NCBI GenBank assembly: GCA_010279815.1
Contig: QEOQ01000353.1
Location: 485,105 to 542,629 of the forward strand
From: Brachionus plicatilis
Lineage: Eukaryota; Rotifera; Eurotatoria; Ploima; Brachionidae
DNA: 57,525 bases
Reading direction: 5' to 3'
Positions within the stretch are counted from its first letter, which is position 1. Each line of letters begins with the position of its first letter. The notes below the pieces were generated by a model. It worked only from the letters and a program-made list of their open reading frames with translations, did not search any database and had not been told where the DNA came from. Both the position numbers and the translations under genes were made by a program. Below, piece by piece: positions 35,222 through 46,443 of this stretch.

Positions 35222-38200
35222 TTATTGACTGTTTAGTGGAAGAGGAACCAGGATGCTGGTTGAAGTGGAATTGAAACTAGCCACGTCTTGATTGTCATCC
35301 AGGACACTTTTGTTTTGAAATGAAGAGTTTAGTTTGTGTTCTGTGCTGCTTTGGATGCAATTTTCCAATTTTTTCTTGATCAACTCTCTAAACAAGTGAA
35401 TATCGGACTGTAACTTAAAAGTTTCGTGTTTGATCAAAATTTGCTTGTCCCTGAGCTCGGACAGTACCTTTAGATTGGTCTCGATTACTTTTTGAATATT
35501 TCCAATGTTATCTGTGTCATTCTGGCCATTTGAGTAGAATTCAAATTGTTCCTGGGTCATGTTTAGATGAGCATGGTCTAAATTTTCAATGTGAGCAATC
35601 ACGGCATTCTGATTAAAAAACAAAATTAAATAAAATTTAAAATCTTTTTTTATTTTTTTAATTTTTTACCAAAGAGCAAAAGTGGTAGGCATGTTCGCCT
35701 TGAAGGATTCGTTTCTCAAATGCAAATCTGGTAACAAAATTTATATTAGAGTACAACATGGTCGGATTTGCTTTCAGAACTAGATAAATCAAGGCTGGTA
35801 GAAAGTCGTCGGCCGAGGCCAGATTTTTGTTCTTGCTCGCTTTTTGGTCCAGATTTGACACTTCATTTACACTGTTCTTGATATTCGAGGCAATATTAAT
35901 GGCATTGAACAAATTCTTACTACAATTAGTAATACATAACATTTTTTCGTATGAAGTTCGTTTTGAGTCAACCTGAACTATATCTTTAAAAAAATTTTAT
36001 CAAAAATAGAGATGGATAATTAAAAAATTAAAAAAAAAATTTATCAACTAATTTTAAAAATAAAATATTTGAAAAATCTAATTTTGAAATTTATTTTTTT
36101 ATTTAAAAGAACAAAAATATAAAAAAAATCATTTAAAAATTTTTTGGGTACTTTTTATTATTATTTCAATTATAAAAAAATTTTATATTTTTTTAATTTA
36201 ATAAACTTCAAAATTTTTTTCATGAAAGTAAACATACTGAGGTTGGTGATAAAATTCTAATCATCAAAAATAATTATTATAAAAAGATTTTATAATTTAA
36301 TACAGAGGTATATTTTTTATGTTAAGCCTAACCGTGCATTTATAAAAATTTTAATGACTTTTACAGATTATAAAGTATCTATTTATTTTATGCTGGATTT
36401 AATTAATATTTTAATAAAACAATTTGAATGAATCTTTCCTGGCTATGATCATTAAATTTTAAATAAGTTAAATAATTTTTTTTTGGCAAATTGAAGTTCA
36501 TGATCAAATGTACAAGTTGAGAAGAGTAATTGTTAAAAACTGCGCACAAAGATTCAACTTTTTCAGCAACAGAATTGTTAATGAATGGAATAAGCTTACG
36601 AATCAAGTCATTGAATCAAAAACAATTAACAATTTTAAAAACAATTTAGACAAACTTTTGAAAGACTAAAAAATTGCTTATTGTCTGGATAAAACCGGAC
36701 TTGGCGCGAAAGCGTAGCAATTATTATTATTATTAAAATATTCCGTATTCAGGGTATTTTCTAGCTTATTAAATTTTAATTGTTATAGAATAGAAACTAT
36801 GTAATTAACTGTATTGAAGAAAAAAGGTTGGATTTGGGATTTACTCTTTGAGTTGCTAATACGAGGTTGCGGTATTAAATTAAATTTTTAAAATTTAAAA
36901 AATTCAAAATTAAAAAGTAATCCTTGGGTAGTATTTTTTTATACACTCTCGAATATTTACATATACATAACTTATTTTAAATAAACACGCAGTTATAATT
37001 TTTTGTATTTTTCAGGAAAATCGAAAAAAACAGCAGTTGAGCACCCAAAAATTTCGAATTCTTTAGTTTAATCTAAAAATTCTATTAAAAGAATACAAAT
37101 TTGACAAATTTGTTAAAAATCACATGATTTAAAGAGATTTTTTAAGAAAAATAAAGCAATAAAATAAAAAATTAAAACCATAGATTTGCTCAGAATTTTG
37201 TCGAGATTTTTTAAAAAAAAAAATAAATCGGGTCATAATTGATCCCTCGGAGGAGATACGATTTAAACCAGAAAAAACACATTTTTTTCCTTTTTTTAGC
37301 CAACAAAAACCGCCACACCCTTTTTTTTTTCTCTAAATTAACGTAGCATGTAGAGAATTTTATGCTCTTTCAGAATATATATACTTTTTTAATATTTTTA
37401 AGTTTTATCTTTGAGATTTTGAGTCTTAAAGAACAACAACTTTTTAAAAGGTTTGCTATTTTTGGAACCCTGGGTGCAGAAAATTTTTTTTTTGCCCCCT
37501 TCAAAAAAATTTTTTTTCTGAGGTTTTTGAGGGCGTAGATTACGAATTTTGAGTCAAAAATGTGAAATTCAGATAGCACTAAAGTTTTGAATTTCGTGAA
37601 CCTTACATCAAAAATTTAATTTTATGCACTAAAAAAAATTTTTCTCACTTAAATGGAAGTTAACGAATGTAAATTTTATTCAAATTTAAACTTGATTCGA
37701 GAAATAATCGTTGATGCTAACAACATTCAAGAAAAGGTAAGCGTAAAGAAGCTAGATGAAGATATATTCCAATTGACCATAAATCGGGCAAAGTACAGGG
37801 TTAATATTTCCGATTTGAGCTGTGAATGTAGGACATATCATGATCGTTCAACATGTGAACATTTAGTTTTTATCTCCCATCATCTAGGGTTAAGTTTGGG
37901 CTATTACAAGCCGGCATCGAAGTTTGTAACTTTAGAGAAAAGAGGTCGCCCAAGGTTGGCAAAAAATGCTTTGTAAAAAAAATTAATTTTATTTAGACTT
38001 TTGTGACTTTATTTTTTTTCTAACTGAAATCATTATTTTTTGTGTATAAATAATTAGACAAAATCGATTTTGTATAAATAAACATTTTGTGTTGTATAAA
38101 AAAAACTGGAGGATGTACAAATAATATTTACTCGAAATCCTTGATTCCTATCAAGTAATTCGAGCTTGTTTCTATTCAATTTTAAATATTTAAATTTTTT

Positions 38201-39605
38201 ATTTTCCATTTAAAAAAGCTTTGGACAAAACTTCCAAGCTAAAAAATCTAATTTCATCAAGACTAATATAAATTGTGAATTAAAAAAAAAAAAAAACCTA
38301 CTATTTATTGCTTCCTCATAGGGATCCCTGTAAAAGACACTATTCTCATCTATGCAAGTGCCAATCATCTGGCTGGTGATCCAGTAGAAACGGCGGATCT
38401 TTTTCTGCAGCTTAATGTCCTGTTCCTCGAACTCGCTCATCAGCGATGGAAACACCAGATCATAAATGCAGCTGTTTATGTAGGACTCGACCATGATCAT
38501 GACAGCCTCGGAAAATTTCTCCGAGTCCTCATCATTAATATTTGTGAGAACTTCTGAATTCTCCTCAATTGAATCATTGGTCAAAGAGTTTGGCCTGGCA
38601 ACTAGCGACAGCTTGTCCAAGTAGAGCTTTATCCATCCACTGGTCATCAAATATTTGTTCATTTTGCGGAAGAAGTCCTGCACCATTTCGGAGTGTTTGC
38701 TGTTCACGGATGCCAACTCGGACTCCGAGTCCCTCAGAACTATTTCTCTAAATTTTTCCACAAAACTTCTCATCTGCTTGACCATGTCATTGTACATTTG
38801 AGGAAAATTTTGACCAAATTTCAGCTCGAATTCCTTGAGTATGTCCTCGGTTGTTTGTGCCGCAAATTTGTTGCTGTTTGTCTTGCTTACGGTGCTTGAG
38901 AGCAAAATGGTGGAAGGGTTTATTTCACTGGAGGGCGAGCTTGGCCTGAGCAGCTTGTTCATTATGTTTATGAAGTCGAGCAGATTTTCGCTACCCAAGC
39001 TCGGCGGTGCCAAAAATTGAAAAGAACTTGATGTGTTCAGTGAGCTAATGCCTGACTGAAACGACTGGTCCACTAAATTCACGGCCTTGTCCGCCACTTT
39101 GCTCATGGTGTCTACCAAGTTGAGAGATGCATGCTGATTTTGGTACACAGTGGACGAAGAAGGCCTGCGGAATATTTTGTTCAGAGCTGAATTTTTTCGC
39201 TTGTCGGACTTGGCCGAAAACTTGCTCAAATTGGTGTGCTCGTTCCAATATTGATTATTAAATCTAAATAAAAAAGAGACAAAAAAATTTTAATTTTTTA
39301 TTAAATTAATTAATTTTTTTTTTGAATTTATTTATTATTATTTATTACTTTTTTTCATCAATAGAAAATGATTGGGATGATCTGAGGAGCGAAGTGGAGT
39401 CGTCGAATGACGTGGATGACGGCATGGATGCTGGATATGAATGATTGGATTTGTTTGTCTTTAGTTTCCGGTAGCATATGGAACAGTAGCCTTCGTATTG
39501 CATTGAGTTGCCGTAAAATCCGCATTTGTTCTTGCATAAGAGGGTTTTGGTATCATAGAGATGGCTTGGCGATGTGTAAGAAGATGCGCCTTGTTTATTA
39601 CTCAT
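35222..39605 (-). CDS. RABGEF1: RABGEF1 / Rabex-5, Rab5 guanine-nucleotide exchange factor (639 aa)
   Basis: Four exons: 39349-39605, 38302-39263, 35670-35983 and 35222-35608. The GT-AG introns have matching phases (2, 1, 0). Exon 1 carries an A20-type zinc finger (LLCKNKCGFYGNSM, then GYCSICYRK), which in Rabex-5 binds ubiquitin. Exon 2 encodes a Ser-rich linker and the helical bundle before the catalytic domain, including a KKIRRFYWIT segment. Exon 3 starts the VPS9 domain: VDSKRTSYEKMLCITNCSKN, then ASADDFLPALIYLVLKAN and the YSNINFVTRF strand, with the conserved Asp and Pro. Exon 4 completes it (AVIAHIENLDHAHLNMTQ) and adds a coiled-coil-like tail. Rabex-5 activates Rab5 on early endosomes. 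Intron 2 is 2.3 kb and holds a LINE fragment and an antisense SWIM ORF; the other introns are 61-85 nt. The exon 2 linker is longer than in vertebrates. Confidence 0.92.
36483..36735 (+). pseudogene. 5'-truncated LINE with (ATT)n tail in a RABGEF1 intron
   Basis: The plus frame ending at TAA (about 36667-36669) encodes YKLRRVIVKN, then RFNFFSNRIVNEWNKL and INNFKNNLDKLLKD. This is the conserved extreme C-terminus of CR1/Jockey-like reverse transcriptases (R..FF.NR+VNEWN.L....+......FK..LD). A short 3' UTR with GGATAAAACCGGACTTGG and CGCGAAAGCG follows, then ATT repeats. Everything upstream of the C-terminus is missing. Confidence 0.75.
37653..37976 (+). CDS. SWIM zinc-finger protein, 107 aa, intact ORF in an antisense intron
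   Basis: A complete ORF from ATG 37653 to TAA 37976 sits on the plus strand within RABGEF1 intron 2. Residues about 50-75 carry a SWIM zinc finger: Cys-x-Cys, then Cys-x-His, in LSCECRTYHDRSTCEHLVF. The C-terminus is basic with an AT-hook-like RGRPRLAK. SWIM plus a GRP-type tail is typical of the end of MULE-like and related transposon proteins in invertebrates. No transposase core lies upstream, and AATAAA motifs lie downstream (from about 38077). It has no disabling mutation, so it is either a recently truncated transposon gene or a small domesticated DNA-binding protein. The N-terminal 45 residues are unfamiliar to me. Confidence 0.65.
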   Translation: MEVNECKFYSNLNLIREIIVDANNIQEKVSVKKLDEDIFQLTINRAKYRVNISDLSCECRTYHDRSTCEHLVFISHHLGLSLGYYKPASKFVTLEKRGRPRLAKNAL

Positions 39606-40211
39606 AGCAGTTATCTTTTCTTTCGACTAGATGAAAATAATTATTATATCAAAATTTTAGTTTATAGTTTATTATTTAATAAAATTTCATAATTTAAATT
39701 TACATGAATTATAATTATTTTTGTTCAATTGTGTATACTAGATTTAGGCATTAAGACTGGCTAAAAGTCTCGAGTTTTTTTAGTTTGAGGTTTATTTTTA
39801 TAAAATAATTTAAAATTAACATGTTAAATTTGTGATCAAAATTAAAGATAAAAAATGTTGCTCAAGTCAAAAACTTGACATTGTTTACTCAATTTATTGT
39901 TTTGACTTTTGAAAATGTACTCTCAACAAAATAAAGCAGCTTGTTTTTATCTTTAAGAGAAAAATAATTTTTTGGACTTAATAAAGCCTTTTTTAGATGA
40001 CTGATCTATTTTATAATATACCAAAATTAAATTTTTTTACAATTTTATTAGAATTACACCAATTAATAAGAAAAAAACAAAAAAAAATAAAATGGCACTT
40101 TTTTTTTCACATTGACACAAAATTAATTAGAAAAATACCGAAAGTATTAAAAAAAAAATTTTTTTTTTATTTCTACAACAAAAAATATTATTTTATACCA
40201 TTATTCCATTA
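39606..40211. other. Upstream flank of RABGEF1
   Basis: AT-rich. It should contain the RABGEF1 promoter and 5' UTR, but I see no clear core-promoter motif. The plus ORF at 39997-40356 is rejected; its 3' half is the complement of the minus frame at 40212-40374. Confidence 0.45.
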
Positions 40212-40545
40212 TTATTCTTCTCCACATTTTTCACAAAACATTTCTTGTGTAACTGAATATATTCTTGGTCTCTTGGATACATTTTCTTGTATTGACTCGT
40301 CATCAAATTCAATTCCTTTTGGTGCTGAAGTTGAAGCTTGTGTTTCTTTTGGTTGATGTTCGAGCGCTTCAGTTATTATTATTATTATTATTTTTAATTT
40401 ATTTGAGGGAAACTCTCAGGCTACTCAGAATGGAATAAAGTCCTTCTTTTTAGCCTAACAATTATTAGAAAGGATCAAAAATTGTTTAAATGTGTTTCGA
40501 GTAAAAACCAAAAATAAAATAAAGCGCTTCAGTTGTATCTTGGCA
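40212..40545 (-). pseudogene. Minus-strand coding remnant split by a retroelement
   Basis: The minus frame ends at TAA 40214-40212 and reads FCEKCGEE at its end, preceded by KRPRIYSVTQEM and a Ser/Thr/Gln-rich segment. At 40374 it is interrupted by a 148-bp insertion and continues in frame beyond the duplicated site (40535 onward, QDT). Composition (Glu, Gln, Thr, Ser, Cys pairs) is coding-like and contrasts with the flanks. I do not recognise the family; a C-terminal CxxC suggests a metal-binding end of a transposon protein. Upstream the frame meets a foldback half-copy. Confidence 0.4.
40375..40534 (-). mobile_element. Short retroelement insertion with 12-bp target duplication
   Basis: AGCGCTTCAGTT occurs at 40363-40374 and again at 40523-40534. 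Between them lies 148 bp whose minus-strand 3' end is an (AAT)n tail directly at the duplication. A variable-length duplication plus a simple-repeat tail is the mark of target-primed reverse transcription. The internal sequence (GAGTTTCCCTCAAATAAATT near the tail) looks like a LINE 3' UTR or a SINE. Confidence 0.75.
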
Positions 40546-43532
40546 AAATGAAGAAAATTTTACATTTTTACATTTTCACATTTTTAGATTTTATGTGCAA
40601 TATTTCATAAAAATTTTATTTAGAACTATTAGTAGGTTTAAATTGATTATTGATTTGATCTAGTAAAAGAGAATAAAAATTTTGCTTCTACTTTTTGGTT
40701 GAATTTTTTAAAATATTTTTTATTAACTTTAATTTTAATTTATTAAAAAATGACGATTTTTTTATATTAAATTCACAACGCCATTTAAATTTAAATCTAA
40801 AGGAATTATATTTAAAAGTTAAAAAAAGAATTTTCAAATATTTTTTTCATTTTCAAATAAAAAAATAATTTTAAGTTGATATTGCAAGCATTTTCATATT
40901 TTAAATTAAAACTCTCAAATGAAATGGAATGAATTTAATTTTTATTTGAAAATTTGAAAAAAATATTGAAAATTTTTTTTTAACTTGTAAATAATTTATT
41001 TATTTGTTTATCTGTACTAATCTAATGCTCCTTCAGAAAACAAATATATGACAAATAAAATAAAAATAAAGTTAAATAAGTTAAAATAAAATTAAAAATA
41101 AATTAAGTGAAAAAAACGATAAATAATTCATATAGATTTAGATTAATATTGAATAGTTTAAAAACTCAATCTAGTTAACCATGGTTCACAAAAAATAGAA
41201 TTAGGTGATCAAATTTCAAATAGAATAAGGTAAAAAAATTTAGACTATGTGAACAAATTGAATAAAAAAGCAATAAGAATTTTTAATTCTCAAAACAATA
41301 AACAATTGAAGTCAAAAATTTTTCTGTTTTTTTTTTTTTAATTTTTTGGAACTTTGGAAATAACATTTGCTCTGATCTAGTGAACCTGGTATTACCCTTT
41401 CAACAATCCAAAATACCCAAATGCCCTCTCTACTTAAATCTTTTCTTTTAAACAAAAATAACAAAAATTAAAGAAAATTAAAATTAATTTATCATTCTTC
41501 AAGTTTTCAATTCATCTATTTCGTAAATTTTATCTTCTCCGCCCAACTTTAAATTTTTTATCTAAGTATTTTTTTTTCCTATCTTATTTCTCAATTTTTA
41601 TTTATCAATTGAATTATCATTATTTTAATATTACATTTAGTTTTTTTCTAAATAGATGAAAAAATGTCAAAATAGTTGAACCAATAGTTCACAAAACCTG
41701 AGAACAATAATTGTTCCAGTAATAGATGAACCTAAATGACTAGACCCGAAAAACTTTGTTTTTTTATTTAAAAATTATGTTTTTCATGCTTGCCATATTA
41801 GCTTAAAATTATTTTTATATTTGAAACTGAAAAAATTATTTGAAACATCACACTTTTTCAATGTTATTTCAAAATTGGATACATTTTGTAATTCAAAGGC
41901 AATTTGAAGTTTATAATCAATTTTTGATGCTAAAAATGATCAAATCAGTCTTCAACTATTAAATAAATTATATTTTCTTAATAGAACTAATACAGTTTCA
42001 GATTTTAATTTTTGTTTTAACAAAGTATGTTAAAACCGAAAATTTACCTCTGCTCCAGACTTGTGCGTAAGTAAGTAAGTCCAAGTCAAGTCAAGGAATT
42101 AACTTAAGATTTTTTTTAAGTTAAGTCATTTGACCTGACTTGACTTAGAATGACTTGAATTTTTTTTGGGAAAGTTAATAAAAAATGGGTAAAAAGCATC
42201 TAATTCCAATTATGATTCTTTAGATTTTAATATTATTCATATTAGAAAATTAATTAGAAGATTTTTTTATATAATTCCTTAGAAAACAAAAATTAAATTT
42301 TTTGATTAATTCATTTCAAAGTCAAGTCATTGACTTTAAAATGAAATTCAAAATTTTTATGTTTACTTTAATCATTTAAAAATTTTATTTTGTACTCATC
42401 TAATGGCGGAAGGAGTTTTTTTACTCAGAGCCATTTCAATTTTAAATAAACTAATAAAAAAAAACATTAACTACTCAAAATAGAAAAAAAGATATTTATT
42501 TTTTGTTTTTTTTACTCCTTAAAATTTTTGTAGGGTAACTAGCTTTTTATTAGCCATTTAAATAAAAGAAGTTGTGAAGCTTACTTACAACACTTAAATC
42601 TAAACCTAGTTGCAATTTCCAAGACTGGTTAAATATCCATTATTGTTACTTAAAATTGAAAATACTCAGTAACGCGACACAATTTCACTGCACCATCTGA
42701 TACTATCTCACTTTCTACTTTACCAATAATTTCCTTTAATGCAATTGGCTACCTCCAACAAAAATTTTAGTTAGCCAAGAACAAAATTCCTAATCATATC
42801 TATTTTCCATAACTTTTGATCTTATTATAGTAATCACTACACAAGCTTAATTGATTTTTAATTTATTAAATCTACTTATAAACCTTATTAATTTAGTAGT
42901 TCCTTTTTTTAATAAAATTTAGACAAAGTAGAAGATCTACTAGGTTCGTGTGAAAAACATAAATAAATTAAAATTTAAAATTAATTAACGAGACTTGCTC
43001 ATTAAATTGATGAAAAATAAAGTTAACAGAATTTTTCTTTAGGATAGAGTGTAGAAGTCAAGCAGACATTTCGATTGATTTTTTCAAAAATCGTTTTGAG
43101 TTATTGGGATGAATGGGATATTATCTTTTCTTTCACATTTTTTTTAAATCACATTTCACTAATCTCGTCTCATTAATTTTTCACTTACAATTTTATTTAT
43201 TTATTTATTTTTTACAAAATATATCTGTCCATTAACAAATTAGTCCCAAATCCATCCAAAACATCTTTATTTCCCAAACTTTACAATGAATCATCAGCAT
43301 TCATCTCTATCTTATTTGGTCATTTATGAACAGAAAGAATAGCGTTGGACATCATAATCTTTAATTTTTCTTTTCTTTCTAATTCTAATCAGTTGAACCT
43401 ATCTTCTTCCTCCACTTTGGTCATTTGTTTTAAACTTTTATCTTTTATTCTTTTAGTCGTAGCGCCATTATGTTGTAGGCTAACTATGAAGTTGTGAAGC
43501 TTGTAATCTTTTATTTTAAATCAAAACAGGAG
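40546..43532. other. AT-rich stretch with repeat copies
   Basis: No gene. It holds the half foldback copy at 40542-40612, the second copy of the 11670-12120 repeat at 41385-41850, and an AAGTC-family terminus at 42055-42180 (CCAGACTTGTG, then AAGTCAAGTCAAG and its complement). GAAGTTGTGAAGCTT occurs at about 42570 and 43491. Confidence 0.5.
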
Positions 43533-43883
43533 GGCAATGTGAAATTTTAGTACAAAAATTACAGTACAAAAAGTAAAAACTTTATAACTTTTTTTCTAAT
43601 TGTGCAAAAATGGTTCTGCTAAAAGTACAATATTGTAAAAATTTGTACAAAAGAATTCCAATCTCTGCAAAAACTCTGCAATTTTCTGTAAAATGCACAC
43701 CATTAAAAAATATTTGATTAAAAAATGCAATAAATTGCAGAGTTTTTGCAGAGCCTGGAATTCTTCTGTACAAATTTGTTCAATATTGTACTTTTTGCAG
43801 AACCATTTTTGCACAATTAGAAAAAAAGTTATAAAGTTTTTACTTTTTGTACTGTAATTTTTGTACTAAAATTTCACATTGCC
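43533..43883. mobile_element. Young 351-bp foldback MITE with perfect 8-bp duplication
   Basis: Its inverted arms of about 150 bp differ at only about ten positions, starting GGCAATGTGAAATTTTAGTA and ending with the complement. The target duplication AACAGGAG is exact (43525-43532 and 43884-43891), consistent with hAT-type insertion. The centre is a short A/T spacer between CTGCAAAAACTCTGCAA and its complement. The termini match the families at 11257 and 53650. Minus-strand ORFs at 43582-43814 are reads through this palindrome. Confidence 0.9.
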
Positions 43884-44458
43884 AACAGGAGTATTTTCCC
43901 ATAAATACTTGCAAATCAATCAAAAATCCCTAGAGAAAATTTTCTTTTAGCATTTGCTTATAAACATACTTAAGTATCCAAGCCACCAATTAAAGTAATT
44001 AATAATATAAATAATAACTAAGAAGTGTAATGTTAGCTACGAACTAACCAGTTCATTAAGCCGCTTACAATAATAATAATAATAATAAATTGTGCAGGTA
44101 AGTGGCATGGTCAAATTGTCCCAATGTAAATCTATTAATTCTACTCTTTAATTTGGTACCATTTGTATCTAATTTGATGCATAATTGAGGAAGCAAGACA
44201 CTTTCGAAAGCAGATATAGGGACTTCAAAAATGAGACTCGAGTCTTTAGGGACTTGAGTCCGACTCGAGTCTTAATAAGGAGACTCGAGTCTGAATCTTA
44301 GCGATTTAAATTATGAGACTCGGAGTCCGAGTCTCATCAAAAAACTCGACTCAGACTCAAGTCTGAGACACAAAGTGTGGTTAAACGACTCGAGTCTTAC
44401 AATATTTCTTTACAAAAAAAAAAATTTTTAATAAATTGATAATAAATTAGACTAAAAA

Positions 44459-45386
44459 CAACACCAGATGGAATTCGATATTTTACATGCTTCAGAATTT
44501 TGCAAAATTATCTAATTCAGAGATCGAGTCCATTTTACTGGCTGGAAAAAACAAGTCCAAAAAGCAGCGTAAAAATTTAGAAAATGATAATAAATTTACT
44601 TATGAAGAAAGAGAGAAAATGAACGAGTTAATTCTTATTCTTAAAGCTTATTCTTAAAGAACTTGAAATTTGTACGGACATTTTACAAGGTGATGAAATT
44701 ACTATATCAAGAATTCTACCGACTTTGTTCACCGTTATTATGAAAATAGATCTCAAATCTAACCACGAAGCTTTGCTAAAGACAAAACTATTAAGAATAA
44801 AATATTTTATTTTGAAAATGTAAATAAAAAACTTATAGCATCAATTAAAAAACGTTTTGAAGACATTTTTGATGAAACAATTTATAATATTGCGGCAATG
44901 TTGGATCCTAATTATGGGACTATATGGATAAAACCTGAAAATAAGCAAAGTTGGATTTCAAAGCTGAAGTCAATGGTAGAAGAAATCGACACGTCAGAGT
45001 CTTGGAAAGATGCTTCAAAATCAAAAAGGAAAAACTGATCGCCGACAAGCAACTGAACGGTTACTTACGAAGAAGAAAGTTTTACTGAGAATTTTGAGGT
45101 AGACATAATGTTAAAGAAATTTTTTGACTCTCAAAAACAATCTCGTTTTGAGCAAAAAGATAAAAGCGATGATTACATCGATCCCCTTGACTGGTGGCAA
45201 AGAAAAGAAGCAAGTTTTCCTTCATTAGCTAAAATTGCCAAAATAATTCTAGTAATACCAGCAACAACTGGGTCGGTTGAAAGATTTTTTAGTAAAACAG
45301 AATATATCCTTAGACAACACCGACTTAAGATGGCTGACACACTCGCTGAAAATTTATTTTATTTGATAATAATAATAATAAATTGA
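44459..45386 (+). pseudogene. hAT transposase, broken by frameshifts and stops
   Basis: Three plus-strand blocks in changing frames show the family order. They are TRWNSIFYMLQNF (44460s), then a block with FEDIFDETIYNIAAMLDPNY (from about 44822), then DPLDWWQRKE, SVERFFSKTEYILRQHRLKM and ENLFYL (45108-45370), which is the hAT C-terminal dimerisation domain. TRWNS and AA.LDP.Y mark the RNase-H-like catalytic core. At least two stops or frameshifts (near 44655 and 44820) and one near 45038 disable it. The extreme C-terminus is replaced by the LINE tail. Confidence 0.85.
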
Positions 45387-46130
45387 GTCATAGCAGGGAA
45401 GCACCCTGCGAGCAATCCAAAACAACTTGAATCGCTATGATGACTGGTTGTGCGTTTGGCGAGAAGGAATGTGGGACGACGAGTGTTCGAGCTAAGACCC
45501 CCCAGTCCTAGCGTAAACGCTTCTGGGGAGTGCCCAAGCCTTCAACTCACCGTCTCACTAACTTGGCCATGGTTGGTCGTTGAGGTTTAGGTGGTGGTGG
45601 TGTTCGTGCGGGCAAGATGTATGTCGAGGCGGGCCTTGAAGCTGTTAAGGGATGGAGCGTTGACTGTCGAGGACGCGAGGTTGTTCCAGGTAGATGCAAC
45701 TCTGTTGTTTAGGAAGTTTGTTCGCGCCGGGCAGTTGGATAGTTGGACAAAAAGGCGTTTTTTGTGACCCCTGATTGCGTTGGCTGGGCCGTGGCAGGCG
45801 ATGGACGACATAAGTTAGGTTGAGGCTAGCCAGTTGACGTCAAGTAGTCCATTTGCGATCTTGTAGTGGGAGATGAGGTCACCCCTTGATCTGCGTGATT
45901 CGAGGGTGGTTAGGTTCAGGATGGCGAGCCTATCTTGGTAGCTGCGGTCTCTGATGCGACCTACTAGTTTGGTTGCTCTCTTTTGGATGTTTTCGATGAT
46001 CCTTACATCTGTTCGTCTATGGGGATTCCATACTGAGGTGGCATATTCGAGGTGAGGTCGGATAAAAGCAGTGTACAGGGAAATGAAAGATTGAGGATTC
46101 CAGGCATGGAAGGCCTGGAATCTAAAATTT
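45366..46130 (-). pseudogene. 5'-truncated CR1/Jockey-like LINE nested in the hAT element
   Basis: Read on the minus strand, the reverse-transcriptase C-terminus appears as LYTAFIRPHLEYATSVWNPH, IIENIQKRATKLV, LESRRSRGDLISHYKI, then RGHKKRL, RTNFLNNRVASTWNNL and LNSFKARLD, ending in poly-Thr and TAA near 45587. One in-frame TAA (between about 45812 and 45820) disables it. A GC-rich 3' UTR (45390-45585) follows and ends in a (TTA)n tail joined to the hAT transposase. GC content is far above the host region, which suggests a younger, less decayed copy. Confidence 0.85.
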
Positions 46131-46443
46131 AAAAAAAAATAGAGTGATTTTAAATTAAAAAAAAACTTGATTATTTAAATTTTATTTTTTACTAATTAAT
46201 GATCTAATAATCAATTTTTTTTAAACAAATTTTATACATTCAGTGACTTAAAACATTCGAAAATAATAATTTTTTCTATAAGAAATTTCTTAATTATTTA
46301 GTTTTTTAGACTCCCGAGTCCGACTCAGACCCTAAGTATTTTTCTTAAGACTCAGACTCAAATCCGAGTCTGAAAAGCTATCTAAACTCGGATTCAGACT
46401 CGAGTCTTTTTAAATTTTACGAGTCCCTATCACTGTTCAAAAG

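Larger units (their letters stand above)
44211..46435 (+). mobile_element. hAT transposon with nested LINE
   Basis: The ends are CAGATATAGGGACTTC and, reverse-complemented from the right, CAGTGATAGGGACTCG. The flanks are TTCGAAAG (44203-44210) and TTCAAAAG (46436-46443), an 8-bp duplication with one mismatch. Subterminal regions are packed with GACTCGAGTC and variants (44230-44400 and 46311-46425), a likely transposase-binding array. The transposase remnant occupies 44459-45365, and a LINE copy is inserted at its 3' end (45366-46130). Confidence 0.85.

Noticed and set aside
37370..37579. Minus ORF inside the RABGEF1 intron considered as an extra exon
   Set aside because: RABGEF1 exons 2 and 3 join directly with matching phase and continuous homology (AIN to NIVQVDSKR), leaving no room for it.
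39997..40356. 119-codon plus ORF
   Set aside because: The first half is poly-Phe/Lys noise and the second half is complementary to a better minus-strand coding remnant.
43582..43814. Two overlapping minus ORFs
   Set aside because: Both are reads through the 351-bp palindromic MITE, so any frame looks open on both strands.
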